Shown here one piece after another: positions 26,803 through 36,619 of a DNA stretch of 64,000 nt. The stretch is taken from assembly GCF_001905825.1 (NCBI RefSeq), contig NZ_LIVV01000002.1, positions 231,168-295,167 on the forward strand. The letters run 5' to 3'. The translations under genes were made by a program, and so were the position numbers. Position 1 is the stretch's first letter; each line of letters opens with the position of its first letter. The notes below the pieces were generated by a model, which worked only from the letters and a program-made list of their open reading frames with translations, ran no database searches and was not told the DNA's origin. The stretch comes from Streptomyces sp. CB02009 (GTDB lineage: Bacteria; Actinomycetota; Actinomycetes; Streptomycetales; Streptomycetaceae).

Positions 26803-28086
26803 TCAGTTGGTGCTGGGGCTCGGGCTGCTCGGAGCCGCCGCCGTGACCGGGATGTCGAAGACGTGCTCGGGGGTCACGACGCGGGTGATGGCCTGTCCGA
26901 ACAGGGTGCTGGGCTCGTTGCCGTCGTGCAGCTCGTCCGTGTTGAGGAGCACGACCAGGGTGGCCCGCGGCTCCGGCAGGTAGATCGTCAGCGACTCGTA
27001 CCCGGGCAGGGATCCGTTGTGGCCGATCCAGCCCTGGACGTTGAAGATGCCGAGGCCGTATCCGGCACCGGGGATGTCCGTCGGATAGACCTTGAGGCGC
27101 TCGGCCTGCGTCTCCGGGGTGAGCAGCGTGCCGGTGGCGACCACCCGTGCCCAGGTGCGCAGGTCCTGGAGGTTCGAGATCATCGCGCCGGCCGCCCAGC
27201 CCCAGGAGGGGTTCCAGTTCGTGGCGTCCTCGACCTGGCCCGAGGCGGTCTGGACGGTGTAGCCGTGGGCGTGCGGGGACGGGAACGCGGCGTCGGTCGG
27301 GAAGACGGTCCGGTCCAGGCCCGTCGGGTCGAGAACGTTCGTCTGGATGAACTCGTGCAGCGGTGTGCCGCTGACCTTCTCCACGACGAGTCCGAGCAGG
27401 ATCAGGTTGGTGTTGCAGTAGTCGAACTCGGCACCGGGCTGGAACTGGATCGGGTGCTTGAAGGCGTAGTCGAGCAACTGCTGCGGGGTGAAGGGCCGGT
27501 CGGGGTTCGAGGTGAACGCCTTGTAGAAGCCCTCGTCCGCCGAGTAGTTGAAGAGCCCGCTGCGCATGGACGCGAGGTTGCGCAGCGTGATCCTGTCGCC
27601 GTTCGGTACGTCGTCGACGTACTTCGAGATCGGGTCGTCGATGTTCAGCCGGCCCCGGTCGGCGAGTTGGAGCAGCGCGGTGACCGTGAACGTCTTGGTC
27701 TCGCTGCCGATCCGCATGTACAGGTCGGGCCGCATCGGCTGCCCGGTGTCCTTGTCGGCGACGCCGAAGGAGCGGATGTACGTGCCCTTGCCGGGCGCCG
27801 AGAGGCCGACCGTGACACCGGGGACGCCGGTCTCCTTCATGACGTCCTGGATCGCCTTGTCCAGGCGTGCGGTGACGGCCGGGGTGAGTTCGGGGAAGTC
27901 GCCCTGCGCCGAGACCGCCGCGGGGACCGAGTAGGGTCCGGGAACCGGTGGTTGGGCCGCCGGGTACACGCCGGGGGCGGACGGTCCGGCGGCGAGGGCG
28001 GTGCCCGCGCCCAGCGGGGCGGCGAAGAGTCCGAGAGCCGCGATGCCCGCGCAGACGCGCCTGCGGCATGTGCGTGAGTACCTCAC
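26803..28086 (-). CDS. secreted serine hydrolase, beta-lactamase/D-Ala-D-Ala carboxypeptidase fold
   Basis: 427-residue penicillin-recognising-fold hydrolase with GTG start at 28086 preceded by AGGAGG. Signal peptide: basic RYSRTCRRR, hydrophobic GIAALGLFAAPLGAGTALA. Active-site motifs are SxxK as Ser128-E-T-Lys131 (GSETKTF), YxN as Tyr223-C-Asn (YCNTN), and HxG as HNG (about His356). It resembles class C beta-lactamase/esterase/R61-type DD-peptidases; the exact activity cannot be told from motifs. The C-terminus ends in a short Ser/Pro tail. Confidence 0.93.
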   Translation of the reverse strand: MRYSRTCRRRVCAGIAALGLFAAPLGAGTALAAGPSAPGVYPAAQPPVPGPYSVPAAVSAQGDFPELTPAVTARLDKAIQDVMKETGVPGVTVGLSAPGKGTYIRSFGVADKDTGQPMRPDLYMRIGSETKTFTVTALLQLADRGRLNIDDPISKYVDDVPNGDRITLRNLASMRSGLFNYSADEGFYKAFTSNPDRPFTPQQLLDYAFKHPIQFQPGAEFDYCNTNLILLGLVVEKVSGTPLHEFIQTNVLDPTGLDRTVFPTDAAFPSPHAHGYTVQTASGQVEDATNWNPSWGWAAGAMISNLQDLRTWARVVATGTLLTPETQAERLKVYPTDIPGAGYGLGIFNVQGWIGHNGSLPGYESLTIYLPEPRATLVVLLNTDELHDGNEPSTLFGQAITRVVTPEHVFDIPVTAAAPSSPSPSTN

Positions 28087-28243
28087 GGCGGCCTCCTGCC
28101 GGCCGGGGACAACACTCCACTCCCAGGCTAGGCCGGGCCGCCGGGCCTCGCACGGCGGCTCCGCCGCGTGGTCTGTTACGTTGCCGATCACCGGGCCGCG
28201 GAGCAGAGGGGCCCGGCCCGCGAGCGAGAGGGAGACCCGCGCC

Positions 28244-28921
28244 ATGGCCGTCGTCCACCGGACCACCATGCAGCCGACCAAGCTGGAACTGCTCACCGAG
28301 TGGCTCCCCACCCGGGAGTGGCACGCGGGCGGGGAGGCGCGGCCGGAGCGCGTCGGCGGGTTCCGGCTCGACGACCCGGCGGGCGAGGTCGGCATCGAGT
28401 TCATGGTGGTGACCGACGGAGAGGGCGACGGGGTTACCGCCCACCTGGTCCCCCTGACGTACCGCGGGGAGCCGCTGGACGGCGCCGAGCACGCCCTCGT
28501 GGGCACGTCCGAGCACGGCGTCCTCGGCAAGCGCTGGATCTACGACGGAACCCACGACCCGGTGCTCGTCGGCCAGTTGTACGCGCTCCTCACCGGCCGC
28601 GCGCAGGCCCAGGCCCAGTCCCTGTCCGACGTCCCGGACCTCACCGTCGCCGTCTCGCCGCAGACGGCGGAGGGCGCGGAGGGCGAGGCGGACGCGGCCG
28701 GGGCGGAGCTCGTACGGGTCGAGGACGGCCCGGACCACACGGACGTGGTGCTGCGCACCCCCGGCGCGGCCGCCCCGCTGACCCTGCGCGTACGGAGGGT
28801 CCTCCACGCCGGCACGGACCTGGACCCGGGTGTCGCCGGAGTGACCGCCGAGTGGCGGCTCCCCGACGGAACCTCCGTCCGGGGCGTGTTCGCCGCCGCG
28901 GTCACCGGTCTCGGGTCCTAG
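28244..28921 (+). CDS. maltokinase N-terminal-cap-like domain protein
   Basis: 225-residue cytoplasmic protein. The segment LELLTEWLPTREWHAGG ... VGGFRLDDPAGEVGIEFMVVTDGEGDGVTAHLVPLTYRG followed by LVGTSEHGVLGKRWIYDGTHDPVLVGQLYALLTG matches the N-terminal cap of maltokinase (Mak/Pep2), sometimes automatically labelled branching enzyme. No kinase domain follows; the C-terminal third is a distinct beta-rich region. Function of stand-alone caps is unknown. GGGAG is 10-14 nt upstream of the ATG. Confidence 0.8.
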   Translation: MAVVHRTTMQPTKLELLTEWLPTREWHAGGEARPERVGGFRLDDPAGEVGIEFMVVTDGEGDGVTAHLVPLTYRGEPLDGAEHALVGTSEHGVLGKRWIYDGTHDPVLVGQLYALLTGRAQAQAQSLSDVPDLTVAVSPQTAEGAEGEADAAGAELVRVEDGPDHTDVVLRTPGAAAPLTLRVRRVLHAGTDLDPGVAGVTAEWRLPDGTSVRGVFAAAVTGLGS

Positions 28922-28968
28922 CGCGCGAGCCCGGCCGCTCGACACGGCTCCCCTGGATCCCCGGTCGG

Positions 28969-30048
28969 TTAGACCCAGTTGACCTCCGCCGCGGTGAGCA
29001 GCGGGTCGTCCACCAGCTCCCACAGCGGGACCGAGAAGTTGCCCGTGCCGTACCGGCCGCCGAAGTGGAGGCCGAGGACGCGGTGGTCGGTGAGGTCGAG
29101 CACCGGGGAGCCGCTGTTGCCGCCGAGGGTCGAGCAGTCGTGCTTCAGGACCAGGCCGCCCGGGGTGAACTCCGTGGCCGCGCCCGGTTGGAGCCGTTTC
29201 ACGTTGTAGACGTCCATGAAGATCCGGCGCATCGACTCCGGCTCGTTGCGCCGGCCGTCCCAGGCCGGGTAGCCGATCACGTACACCTGGCGGCCCGGGA
29301 CGCTCGCCGGGGCGTCCGCGGCGACCGCGAGCGGGGTGGGCAGGGCGCCGTCCGCCGACGGCTCGATCCGCAGCAGCGCCATGTCGACGTCCGGGTGGAC
29401 GCCGATGATCTCCGTGATCTCGTACGGCACCGAGGCACCGGGCGGTTCGCCCGCGAGCGGCAGCTCCTCCGCCGGGTCCACCCGCGCCGACATCCCGTGG
29501 TCGAAGGTCCACCGGCCGCCGCCGTCGGCCGACCGGGCGAACTCCACCGCGACATGACGGTTCGTCATGACCGCGCGTGGGCCGACGAGGAACGCCGTGC
29601 CGATCCAGTCCAGACGCGGGTGGCCGGACACCTCCACCCTGCCGACCCGGGTCAGGGACTCCCGGATCGCGGGCCGTTGGCCGTCGAGGACCGCCCACTC
29701 GTCGTGCTGCGGGGCGAAGTCCTGGCGCTGCACCAGGATCGCCGGGCGTCCCTCCATGAGGACGATCGCCTCCACACCGAAGGACTCGTCGCCGTCGAGC
29801 TCGTCCTCCCGGTGCGTGGCCAGCTTCTCCAGACCGCTGACCCCGGCCTCCAGGACGCGGGCCCGCTCGTCGCGGGCGAAGCGCGAGATCTCCGAGGCCG
29901 GCGCCATGTCGGCGGGCAGCTCGTAGGAGGACTCGGTGATCTCCGCCTCCAGCCGGCCGCGCACCCGTGCGGCGACCTCCTGCAGGTCCCCGAAGATCCG
30001 CTCGGTGGCGGTCGCGACCGGCGACCCGCCCGGTGATCCGTTCGGCAT
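28969..30048 (-). CDS. intracellular trypsin-like serine protease, conflict-island effector
   Basis: 359-residue S1-fold protease without a signal peptide. A helical N-terminal part (residues 1-95, ARVRGRLEAEITESSYELP) precedes a chymotrypsin-like domain with a full triad: His165 in TNRHVAVEF, Asp222 in HPDVDMALLRI, Ser312 in GGNSGSPVLD. It starts 7 bp after the stop of the large NTPase-trypsin gene, with GAGGTGAG as ribosome-binding site, so both form one operon. A cytoplasmic protease in this context is likely a toxic effector or a maturation enzyme for its neighbours (inference). Confidence 0.9.
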   Translation of the reverse strand: MPNGSPGGSPVATATERIFGDLQEVAARVRGRLEAEITESSYELPADMAPASEISRFARDERARVLEAGVSGLEKLATHREDELDGDESFGVEAIVLMEGRPAILVQRQDFAPQHDEWAVLDGQRPAIRESLTRVGRVEVSGHPRLDWIGTAFLVGPRAVMTNRHVAVEFARSADGGGRWTFDHGMSARVDPAEELPLAGEPPGASVPYEITEIIGVHPDVDMALLRIEPSADGALPTPLAVAADAPASVPGRQVYVIGYPAWDGRRNEPESMRRIFMDVYNVKRLQPGAATEFTPGGLVLKHDCSTLGGNSGSPVLDLTDHRVLGLHFGGRYGTGNFSVPLWELVDDPLLTAAEVNWV

Positions 30049-30055
30049 GGTCCAC

Positions 30056-33000
30056 TCACCTCGGCTTACCGTTTCCGTTCGTGCCGTTCGTGCCGTTCGT
30101 ACCGCTCGCCGTGCGCCCAGGAGCCGGCCGGCCCGACTGGGCCGCCATGATCTCCTCGTACAACTCGGGGGTGAACTCCTGGAGATGGGCGAGGATGCCG
30201 CTCATCTGGGTGCCGACGTTCACGAACCGCGTCCGGGCGCCCTGGAACTCGACCTCGTCCACCTTCCGCGTCCCCCGGTGCAGCCCGACCACCGTCCAGT
30301 CGTCGAGGCAGACCGGGGAGCCCGACGAGCCGCCGCGGGTGTCGGTGAAGTACAGGATGTCGTGCTCGTCGGCCCGGTAGACCAGGTTGTTGCGCAGCGC
30401 GACCCGCTTCGGCAGCCCGCCCGGGTGCTGGATGATGTTGACCGGGACCCGCTGCCGCTCGCGGACGAGCAGCGGCCGGGTCGCGATCCGGAGCGTGGGG
30501 CGCCGTTCCTGGTCGGAGGTGAGCCGCACGATGGCGTAGTCCAGCCCCGGGTCCCAGGCGGCGAGTTCACCGGCCGTGGCCTCCGGGGCGACCGCCGCGT
30601 TCTCGACGAAGTCGAAGCGGGAGCGGGACATGAGCGCCTGCAGCCGCAGGTCCTCGTCGCTCACGTACGGACGGACGCCCGGCTGCTCGGCCGAACGGGC
30701 CATCACCACATGGTGGTTGGTGATCAGCAGATCGGGGGCGATCATCCACCCCGTGCCGCCGTGCGGATACGACGGCAGCAGCGGCGCGCCCGACTCGTAC
30801 GGGGGGATGCGCAGGAGTGCGACGGAGGCCCCGGCCCGGATCCCGCCGTGCAGGAACTCGTAGGGCACGGTGTCGTCCTGGAGGACGATCTCCTCCTTCA
30901 TCTCCCCGGGCAGCAGGTCCGCCGGCAGGTCCGCCTCGCCGGTGTTCGCGCGGGCGACGGTGTCGAGAGCGCCCTGGAGCACGGCACGCGGGCCCGGTTC
31001 CCCGGTCTGCTCGATCGCGTTGTGCAGCCAGATCTCCAGCGGCACCAGACCGTCGATGAGCCGCTCGACCTGGTTCATCGCGTTCAGGTCGGCGTGGATC
31101 TGCTCCCGGGGGTCCTCCAGGGGCCCGAGCGTGGCCGTGAAGTAGCCGGGGACGCCGTCGAGCAGGTCCGGGCGGACGGCCCGGTCCGCGAGCCCGGCCT
31201 CCATGGCGGCGTTGCGGACCCGGACGAGCTCCTGCTGGCGGAGGAAGGGCTCCTTGCGGAGCGCGGCCCCGGCGGCGGTCGGCGGCGGGCGGGTCCACAG
31301 CCCCTTGCCGCCGTGGCGGGGGCGCGGGCCGGCCCAGGGCTCCGACGGCGTCCCGGCGGGGGCGTCGCCCGCGGAACCGTCCTCCGGCACGCCTCCGGCC
31401 GGGCCCTCAGGCGCCGCCCCGCGCACATGCGGACCCGCGTCCATCGCGGAGGCCACACCGAGCAGCAGGGCCCCGCTGTCGTCCCGGAGGGTGAGCACCT
31501 GCCGGGCGACACTGTCCAGGGTGCCGCGCCGCCGTGCCTCCCGCAGGTCCCACTCGATCCGTTCGCGGTCGAGCCGCGCCGCGTCGTCCGGGTGGACGGC
31601 GGCCCGTCCCGCCGCCGTCTCCAGGATGCGGGTCAGCGGCCACCGCAGCGCGGGCTCGTCGGACAGGGTGGTGTCGATCCAGCGCGCGAGCTCGGTGACC
31701 ACCGCCTCCTCGTCCGCCGGAAGCCCCACCAGCCGCAGGGTGTGCTCCAGGAGCCGGGGGTCCTCCGGGCAGGCCGTGGCCGCCGCCGTCCGGGCCAGGG
31801 ACGGCTGCCGGGCCAGGTCGGCGTCGGGCATCCCGCGCAGCGTGCGGGCGAGCCGCTCCCGCGCCGGGACCGCGTCGACCCCGGTCAGGTCGGCGAGGTC
31901 GGCGAGCCGCGACCGGGCGACGAGGATGCCCAGGGACTCGAACCGCAGTCCCAGACCCGCGGCGATCTCCTCGGCCTCCTGGAGGTCCCGGTCCGCGTCC
32001 GCGAAGTCACCGGTGTCCTGGGCGAGCCGCGCCGACAGCTGGAGCAGTTCCAGCTGGGTCTCCGCGCAGCCCGCCTCCTCCGCCCGGTCCGCGTCCCGCT
32101 CGGCGCTCTCGCGCGCCTCGGCCGTCCGCCCGGAGCGGGCGAGGGTCTCGGCGAGCAGCGCGTGCAGCCGGCTGCACGGCGTCCACGGGCGCCGCTCGGC
32201 CAGCCGCTGCGCCGCGGCCTCCACGTACCCCTGGGTGAGCAGGTCCTCGACCTCGCGCGCGGCGATCCGCTCCCAGTCCTCCTGGTCGGCGTCGGTCATG
32301 ATCTGGTCGGGGACGTGGCCGCCGATCCTGCCGAGGAGGAAGGCGGCCGACCGGTGCGGCATCTCCAGGTGCGTCGAACCGCCCAGGTAGACGGCGACGC
32401 CCGGGTCCCAGCGTTCCTCCACGGTGCGGGGGTTCTCCCCGAGGCGGAGCCGGTGGTAGATCTCCTCGGCGCGGTTCCTGGCCCCCTCGCGGGCCGCGTA
32501 GTAGGCGACGGCGCTGCGGTCCACGGCCCGCATCAGATCGGTCCGCGCGCTGTCCGAGAGGCGCAGCATGATGGCCCGGAGGTCGGCCCGGTGCCGGATG
32601 GCGTCGGGACCGGCCGACTCCATCAGGTCGACGCGCGAGGTGAGCAGTCCGTAGAGCCGCCGGGCCTCCGCGGCGGTCGCCACCTCCAGCCCCGCCGGCC
32701 CGGCCAGGACCTCCCGCACGAGGTCGGGGGTGATGAAGCGGAGTGCGAGTCCGGCCTGGACGAGGGCCCGGACGTCCTCCTCCGCGATGTGCTTGAGGAT
32801 GCGGTCGTACAGCGTGCCCTGGATGAGCATCTGGTCGACCTGGCGGTCGAAGTAGCGTCGCCGGGAGGGGAGTCCGCGCAGGAGTCCGCCGATCGCCGGG
32901 GAGTCGTCGCCCACCGTGACCGCCGTACGGGCCGCCAGCCTCAGGCTCAGCGGATGGCCGCCGATCCGCTCCGCGAGGTCCTCGGCCAGTGCCTCGTCGG

Positions 33001-35476
33001 CGATCCCGGAGGACAGCAGAAGCTCCACGGAGGCCTGGTGGTCGAGCTCGGCGAGCTCCATCGTGCGCGGGGTGAGGACCCGGGCCGGATGGTCGAAGGG
33101 CGCGCGCCCGGAGACGATGAACCGGAGACGCGAGTAGTCCGCCCGCAGCGCCGCCCAGATGGCCCACATCCGGGAGATCAGCGGGGATCCGCGGTACTGC
33201 GCCTCCTCGGCGGAGTCGAGGACGACGACGAACGGCGGCCGCGTCCCGCCGGGCTCCGGCCGGACGGCCTCGGCGACCAGGGACGCGATGCGGTGCGCGA
33301 GTCCCTGCTCCCGGGCGCTGGCGCGGGCGTGGAAGTCGGCCGAGTAGTCGCGGGCGAGGGTCGCCCGGGTGCCGGCCAGCTGATGGAGCTCGTCGAGCTC
33401 GTTGCGCTCCCCGCGATGGGCCGCCGCCGTCTGCTCGCACTCGTCCGCGAGCGCCTCGAACTCCGTCTGCAGGGAGGGATGCTGGACCGCCAGCTGGCGG
33501 GCCATCTCCGCGATCAGGGTGGAGGGCTCGTGGACGGAGAGCGTGGGCCGCGCGAAGTCGATGTAGGCGAAGGGGAATCCGGTGGGCGAGGCGGCCAGGG
33601 CGTCGATGAGGAACTTGGCGAGCAGGGTGCTCTTGCCGATGCCGCCGATGCCGTGCATCAGCACCGGGGGCTCGGCCGGTTCCTCGGGAAGCGCGATGTA
33701 GGCGCGCAGGGAGTCGAGTTCGGCGGTGCGCCCGTGGAAGGTCCCCCGGATCAGCCGGCGCATGGGCTGGAGCAGCCGGGCGGTCTCGATCCGGTGCTGG
33801 ACCTCGTCGACGGAGGGCAGTCCGGTCACGCCGGGCACCCGGCTCAGCCAGAGCACGGCCTGCAGGGTGTGGGACAGCTGCTCGACGTCCTCGACGGGGG
33901 CCTGTGCCTGTGCCTGTGCCGGGGCCGGGGGCCGCGGGTCCGCAGGCGGCAGGGCCGCTCCGGCACCGGTGAGGAGGGCGAGGGCGGTGCGCTCGGGGCC
34001 GGGGCCCTCGGGACGCAGGCCGATGTTGGTCCGCAGCGAGTCCAGCGCGGCTCCGGGGCCCGCGAGTCCCGCGAGCGCCGCCTCGCGGACCTCGGGCCTG
34101 AGTGCCCAGACGGTGGCCCCGGGGGAGGGCAGCGCGGTGCAGTCGTCGACGAGCTCCAGGACGGCCCGTCCGGTGGACCGCTCCTCGCCGGGGAGGCGGA
34201 GCAGTGCCGGTTCGAACTCCTGCAGCAGGCAGGCGGCTTCGCGGTAGGAGCGGCGCGGGTCGGGCAGGGCGGCCGCGGGGGCGGTGAGGCTCGCGCGCAG
34301 CGCGTCGCGCAGGAGGTGGGCGGCCCCGTCGGACCGCGGCGTCGTCGGTGGCAGCGTCCGGTGGATCCGTACGACGTCCTCCACGGCCGTGCACAGCCGG
34401 CGCATGTAGCTGTCGCCGTTCGAAGGGGCCGCCACGGCCCGCAGCACCTCGGCCACGGCCGTCTCCGTCAGCGCCCGGACGGTGTCCTCCTGCCCCGGGG
34501 AGGCCGTGTCGGCGAAGAACTCCTCGAAGAAGGCGCGCAGATCGCCCTCGTCGGCCGGGCGGGTGGTGTCGCGGCACTCGTTCTTGCGTATCTCGTACGG
34601 GAGTTGGCGCATCGTCGTGGCGTAGCCGAGCAGCACCAGACGGGGCACGCTGCCGGCGCGTACCGGGGTGTGCTCGTAGATCGCCCGGGCCAGGACGCCG
34701 ATGGCGTCCCACACGTCCGAGTGCGGGTCGAGCCGGTCGCAGTCGTCGAGGACCAGCCAGAGGCGGCCCTCGGCGGCGCTGGCGCGGGCGACGATCCGGT
34801 GCGCCGCGTCCTCGAAGCACGGCAGTGGATCGTTCAACCGTGTGGGGTTCAACGGGAATCCCTCGGCCTCCGGACCCGCGACGAACGCCGCCAGCCGCTC
34901 CATCAGACCTGCCGCCGTCGACGTGCGGGACAGCGTCACCCGGACCGGGCGGAAGTTCTCGTGCTGGCCGATGTGACGGATGAACTCGTACGTGTAGGAG
35001 CGGCCGCTGTCCGGGGGACCGTCGACGATCAGCACCGTCTGCTCCGGGTCCGCCAGGAAGCCCCGCAGCTTCTCGCGCAGCTCGGACCGGTCGAGGAAGA
35101 CCGCCGTCCCGTGCTTCAGGAGGTGGCTCCGGAAGGGATCCTGGGGGGAGCGCCGCAGGCTCTCGTCCTCCCGCAGCCGGGTGAGGAGGTTCCGGGCCTC
35201 GGCGCCCTGCTCGTAGGCGTGCGGGGCGTCGATGGCGGCCAGTGCGTCGAGGCCGGTGAGGACGGACAGCAGCCGGCGCTGGTGGGCGATGTCCCGGCGG
35301 GCGGCCGACACCACCAGGCGGGCGTTCCGGTCGGCCTCCGGGGTGAGCGGCAGGTCGTCGACGAAGTCGGCCGGCAGGCCGGAGCGCAACAGCTTCTCGC
35401 GTGGTTCGGGGGAGTCGAGGAGGTGATCCCGCACCCAGTTGGCGACGAGTCCCCACTCGGTCTCGGTGAGCGGCAT
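30056..35476 (-). CDS. giant dual-NTPase protein with effector-associated domains and C-terminal trypsin
   Basis: 1806 residues, no signal peptide. Order: (1) residues 1-80, a small helical domain (ELVANW-like GLVANWVRDHLL ... LPADFVDDLPLTPEADRNARL) of effector-associated/death-like type; (2) NTPase 1, P-loop GPPDSGRS (153-160, Arg for Lys) and Walker B LWLVLDDCD (about 239-247); (3) linker; (4) NTPase 2, GRTAELDSL, P-loop GIGGIGKST (609-617), Walker B FVVVLDSAEEA (about 749-759); (5) helical, TPR-like region about 1080-1340; (6) about 1412-1505, an EAD-like domain (HADLNAMNQVERLIDGLVPL, then EIWLHNAI); (7) trypsin domain with His (ITNHHVVM, about 1588), Asp (LDYAIVRL, about 1646), Ser (RGGSSGSPV, about 1718). 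Reads as a STAND-like sensor that unleashes a protease, as in NTP-dependent conflict systems. ATG 35476 has only a weak AGG upstream. Confidence 0.88.
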   Translation of the reverse strand: MPLTETEWGLVANWVRDHLLDSPEPREKLLRSGLPADFVDDLPLTPEADRNARLVVSAARRDIAHQRRLLSVLTGLDALAAIDAPHAYEQGAEARNLLTRLREDESLRRSPQDPFRSHLLKHGTAVFLDRSELREKLRGFLADPEQTVLIVDGPPDSGRSYTYEFIRHIGQHENFRPVRVTLSRTSTAAGLMERLAAFVAGPEAEGFPLNPTRLNDPLPCFEDAAHRIVARASAAEGRLWLVLDDCDRLDPHSDVWDAIGVLARAIYEHTPVRAGSVPRLVLLGYATTMRQLPYEIRKNECRDTTRPADEGDLRAFFEEFFADTASPGQEDTVRALTETAVAEVLRAVAAPSNGDSYMRRLCTAVEDVVRIHRTLPPTTPRSDGAAHLLRDALRASLTAPAAALPDPRRSYREAACLLQEFEPALLRLPGEERSTGRAVLELVDDCTALPSPGATVWALRPEVREAALAGLAGPGAALDSLRTNIGLRPEGPGPERTALALLTGAGAALPPADPRPPAPAQAQAQAPVEDVEQLSHTLQAVLWLSRVPGVTGLPSVDEVQHRIETARLLQPMRRLIRGTFHGRTAELDSLRAYIALPEEPAEPPVLMHGIGGIGKSTLLAKFLIDALAASPTGFPFAYIDFARPTLSVHEPSTLIAEMARQLAVQHPSLQTEFEALADECEQTAAAHRGERNELDELHQLAGTRATLARDYSADFHARASAREQGLAHRIASLVAEAVRPEPGGTRPPFVVVLDSAEEAQYRGSPLISRMWAIWAALRADYSRLRFIVSGRAPFDHPARVLTPRTMELAELDHQASVELLLSSGIADEALAEDLAERIGGHPLSLRLAARTAVTVGDDSPAIGGLLRGLPSRRRYFDRQVDQMLIQGTLYDRILKHIAEEDVRALVQAGLALRFITPDLVREVLAGPAGLEVATAAEARRLYGLLTSRVDLMESAGPDAIRHRADLRAIMLRLSDSARTDLMRAVDRSAVAYYAAREGARNRAEEIYHRLRLGENPRTVEERWDPGVAVYLGGSTHLEMPHRSAAFLLGRIGGHVPDQIMTDADQEDWERIAAREVEDLLTQGYVEAAAQRLAERRPWTPCSRLHALLAETLARSGRTAEARESAERDADRAEEAGCAETQLELLQLSARLAQDTGDFADADRDLQEAEEIAAGLGLRFESLGILVARSRLADLADLTGVDAVPARERLARTLRGMPDADLARQPSLARTAAATACPEDPRLLEHTLRLVGLPADEEAVVTELARWIDTTLSDEPALRWPLTRILETAAGRAAVHPDDAARLDRERIEWDLREARRRGTLDSVARQVLTLRDDSGALLLGVASAMDAGPHVRGAAPEGPAGGVPEDGSAGDAPAGTPSEPWAGPRPRHGGKGLWTRPPPTAAGAALRKEPFLRQQELVRVRNAAMEAGLADRAVRPDLLDGVPGYFTATLGPLEDPREQIHADLNAMNQVERLIDGLVPLEIWLHNAIEQTGEPGPRAVLQGALDTVARANTGEADLPADLLPGEMKEEIVLQDDTVPYEFLHGGIRAGASVALLRIPPYESGAPLLPSYPHGGTGWMIAPDLLITNHHVVMARSAEQPGVRPYVSDEDLRLQALMSRSRFDFVENAAVAPEATAGELAAWDPGLDYAIVRLTSDQERRPTLRIATRPLLVRERQRVPVNIIQHPGGLPKRVALRNNLVYRADEHDILYFTDTRGGSSGSPVCLDDWTVVGLHRGTRKVDEVEFQGARTRFVNVGTQMSGILAHLQEFTPELYEEIMAAQSGRPAPGRTASGTNGTNGTNGNGKPR

Positions 35477-35657
35477 ACCGCACCTGCCCGGCGCTCTTGG
35501 CGCAGCGCCGGTCGCTCCGGCGCCGGGACGTGACTGATCGGGCCGGACGGCCCGTACCTCCCATCGTTTCACCGGCCCTAAGGGGTCGCAATCGGTGTGG
35601 CGGAGCGGCGCGGAGGGCGCGGACCGGGCGCGGAACGGCCGCGGGCGCGCCCGCGGC

Positions 35658-36545
35658 TCAGGGGTGCAGCACGATGTCCTCGTACGATTCGAGCCGCCGC
35701 CACCGCTCCTCGGGCGCGTGCGTCGCCGGCATCACGTCCACGTCGGGCAGCGGCCCGAACTCCAGCTCGGTGATCTCCGCGACGTCCGAGACGGGCACCT
35801 GGTACGCACGGAACGGGCCGAGCGGCGGCGGCGCTCCGGTCGTCGCCCCCGCCAGCGCCCGCTCCGCGTCCCGGCTCAGGTCGGGGCTCTGGTCGAGCAC
35901 GTACGCGGCCGCCGCGAGCACCCCGTCCTGGAGGAACGCGGCCACCTTCCAGAAGCGCGTCGGCACCTGGATCCCCCGGTACGGCGGGTCGGAGTCGTGC
36001 AGCACCGGACCCGTGAGGACGGCCAGCCTCCGCTCCTGGACGGCGGCGTGGTCGAGCAGGTGGTTCTCCAGCCCCTGCCACAGCTGCCTGCCCTGGTTGA
36101 AACCATCGGCCCGGGGAGCGGCGTTGGTGAAGTGGTAGGTGTCCGCGTGGGCCCGGACGGCCAGGGCCGACGGTCCCCAGACCGGGTCGAACCGGCGCAC
36201 CAGATGCCCGCGGTCGAGGCTGTTGTTCCGGTAGAGGTCGTCGCCCGCCTGCTGCTCCTCCGGCAGCCGCGGGTCGAACCGCCATTCGTCCTCACGGGGT
36301 ACGTCCTCCAGCAGCTCCCGCCCCTCGACGCACACGGCCGTCGCGGCCGCGAGGCGCCGGTCGGGCCGGAAGACCACGGTGAAGTGGGTGTACGGCAGGA
36401 TCACCGTCCCGATCGACTGCCGGACCGGCAGCGGCAGCGCGACGACCGGCCCGAGGAAGGCCTCGTCGTAGCCGGTGCGGTCGGCGAGCGCCGCGCGGCG
36501 CCCGCCGACCGGGCCCGGAGGGGGCGGGGGGCCGGAAGGGTTCAT
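35658..36545 (-). CDS. NUC1-type (DRGH) DNA/RNA non-specific endonuclease
   Basis: 295-residue beta-beta-alpha-metal (His-Me finger) nuclease. The catalytic motif DRGHLVRR (Asp111-Arg-Gly-His114) is followed by the metal-binding Asn in YHFTNAAPR (Asn141) and NQGRQLWQGLENHLL. No signal peptide, but a Pro-rich N-terminus, so the enzyme would act inside the cell. The region before the ATG holds TACCTA six bases upstream and no ribosome-binding site, suggesting a leaderless transcript. It lies 181 bp before the giant NTPase-trypsin gene in the same orientation and is divergent from the metacaspase gene. Probable nucleic-acid-degrading effector. Confidence 0.9.
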   Translation of the reverse strand: MNPSGPPPPPGPVGGRRAALADRTGYDEAFLGPVVALPLPVRQSIGTVILPYTHFTVVFRPDRRLAAATAVCVEGRELLEDVPREDEWRFDPRLPEEQQAGDDLYRNNSLDRGHLVRRFDPVWGPSALAVRAHADTYHFTNAAPRADGFNQGRQLWQGLENHLLDHAAVQERRLAVLTGPVLHDSDPPYRGIQVPTRFWKVAAFLQDGVLAAAAYVLDQSPDLSRDAERALAGATTGAPPPLGPFRAYQVPVSDVAEITELEFGPLPDVDVMPATHAPEERWRRLESYEDIVLHP

Positions 36546-36619
36546 ACGATGTAGGTACCGCGTGGAGAGGGGCGCGCTCGGCGCCGGACCACAGGCCACT
36601 CGATCAGACGCCCCGGGTT

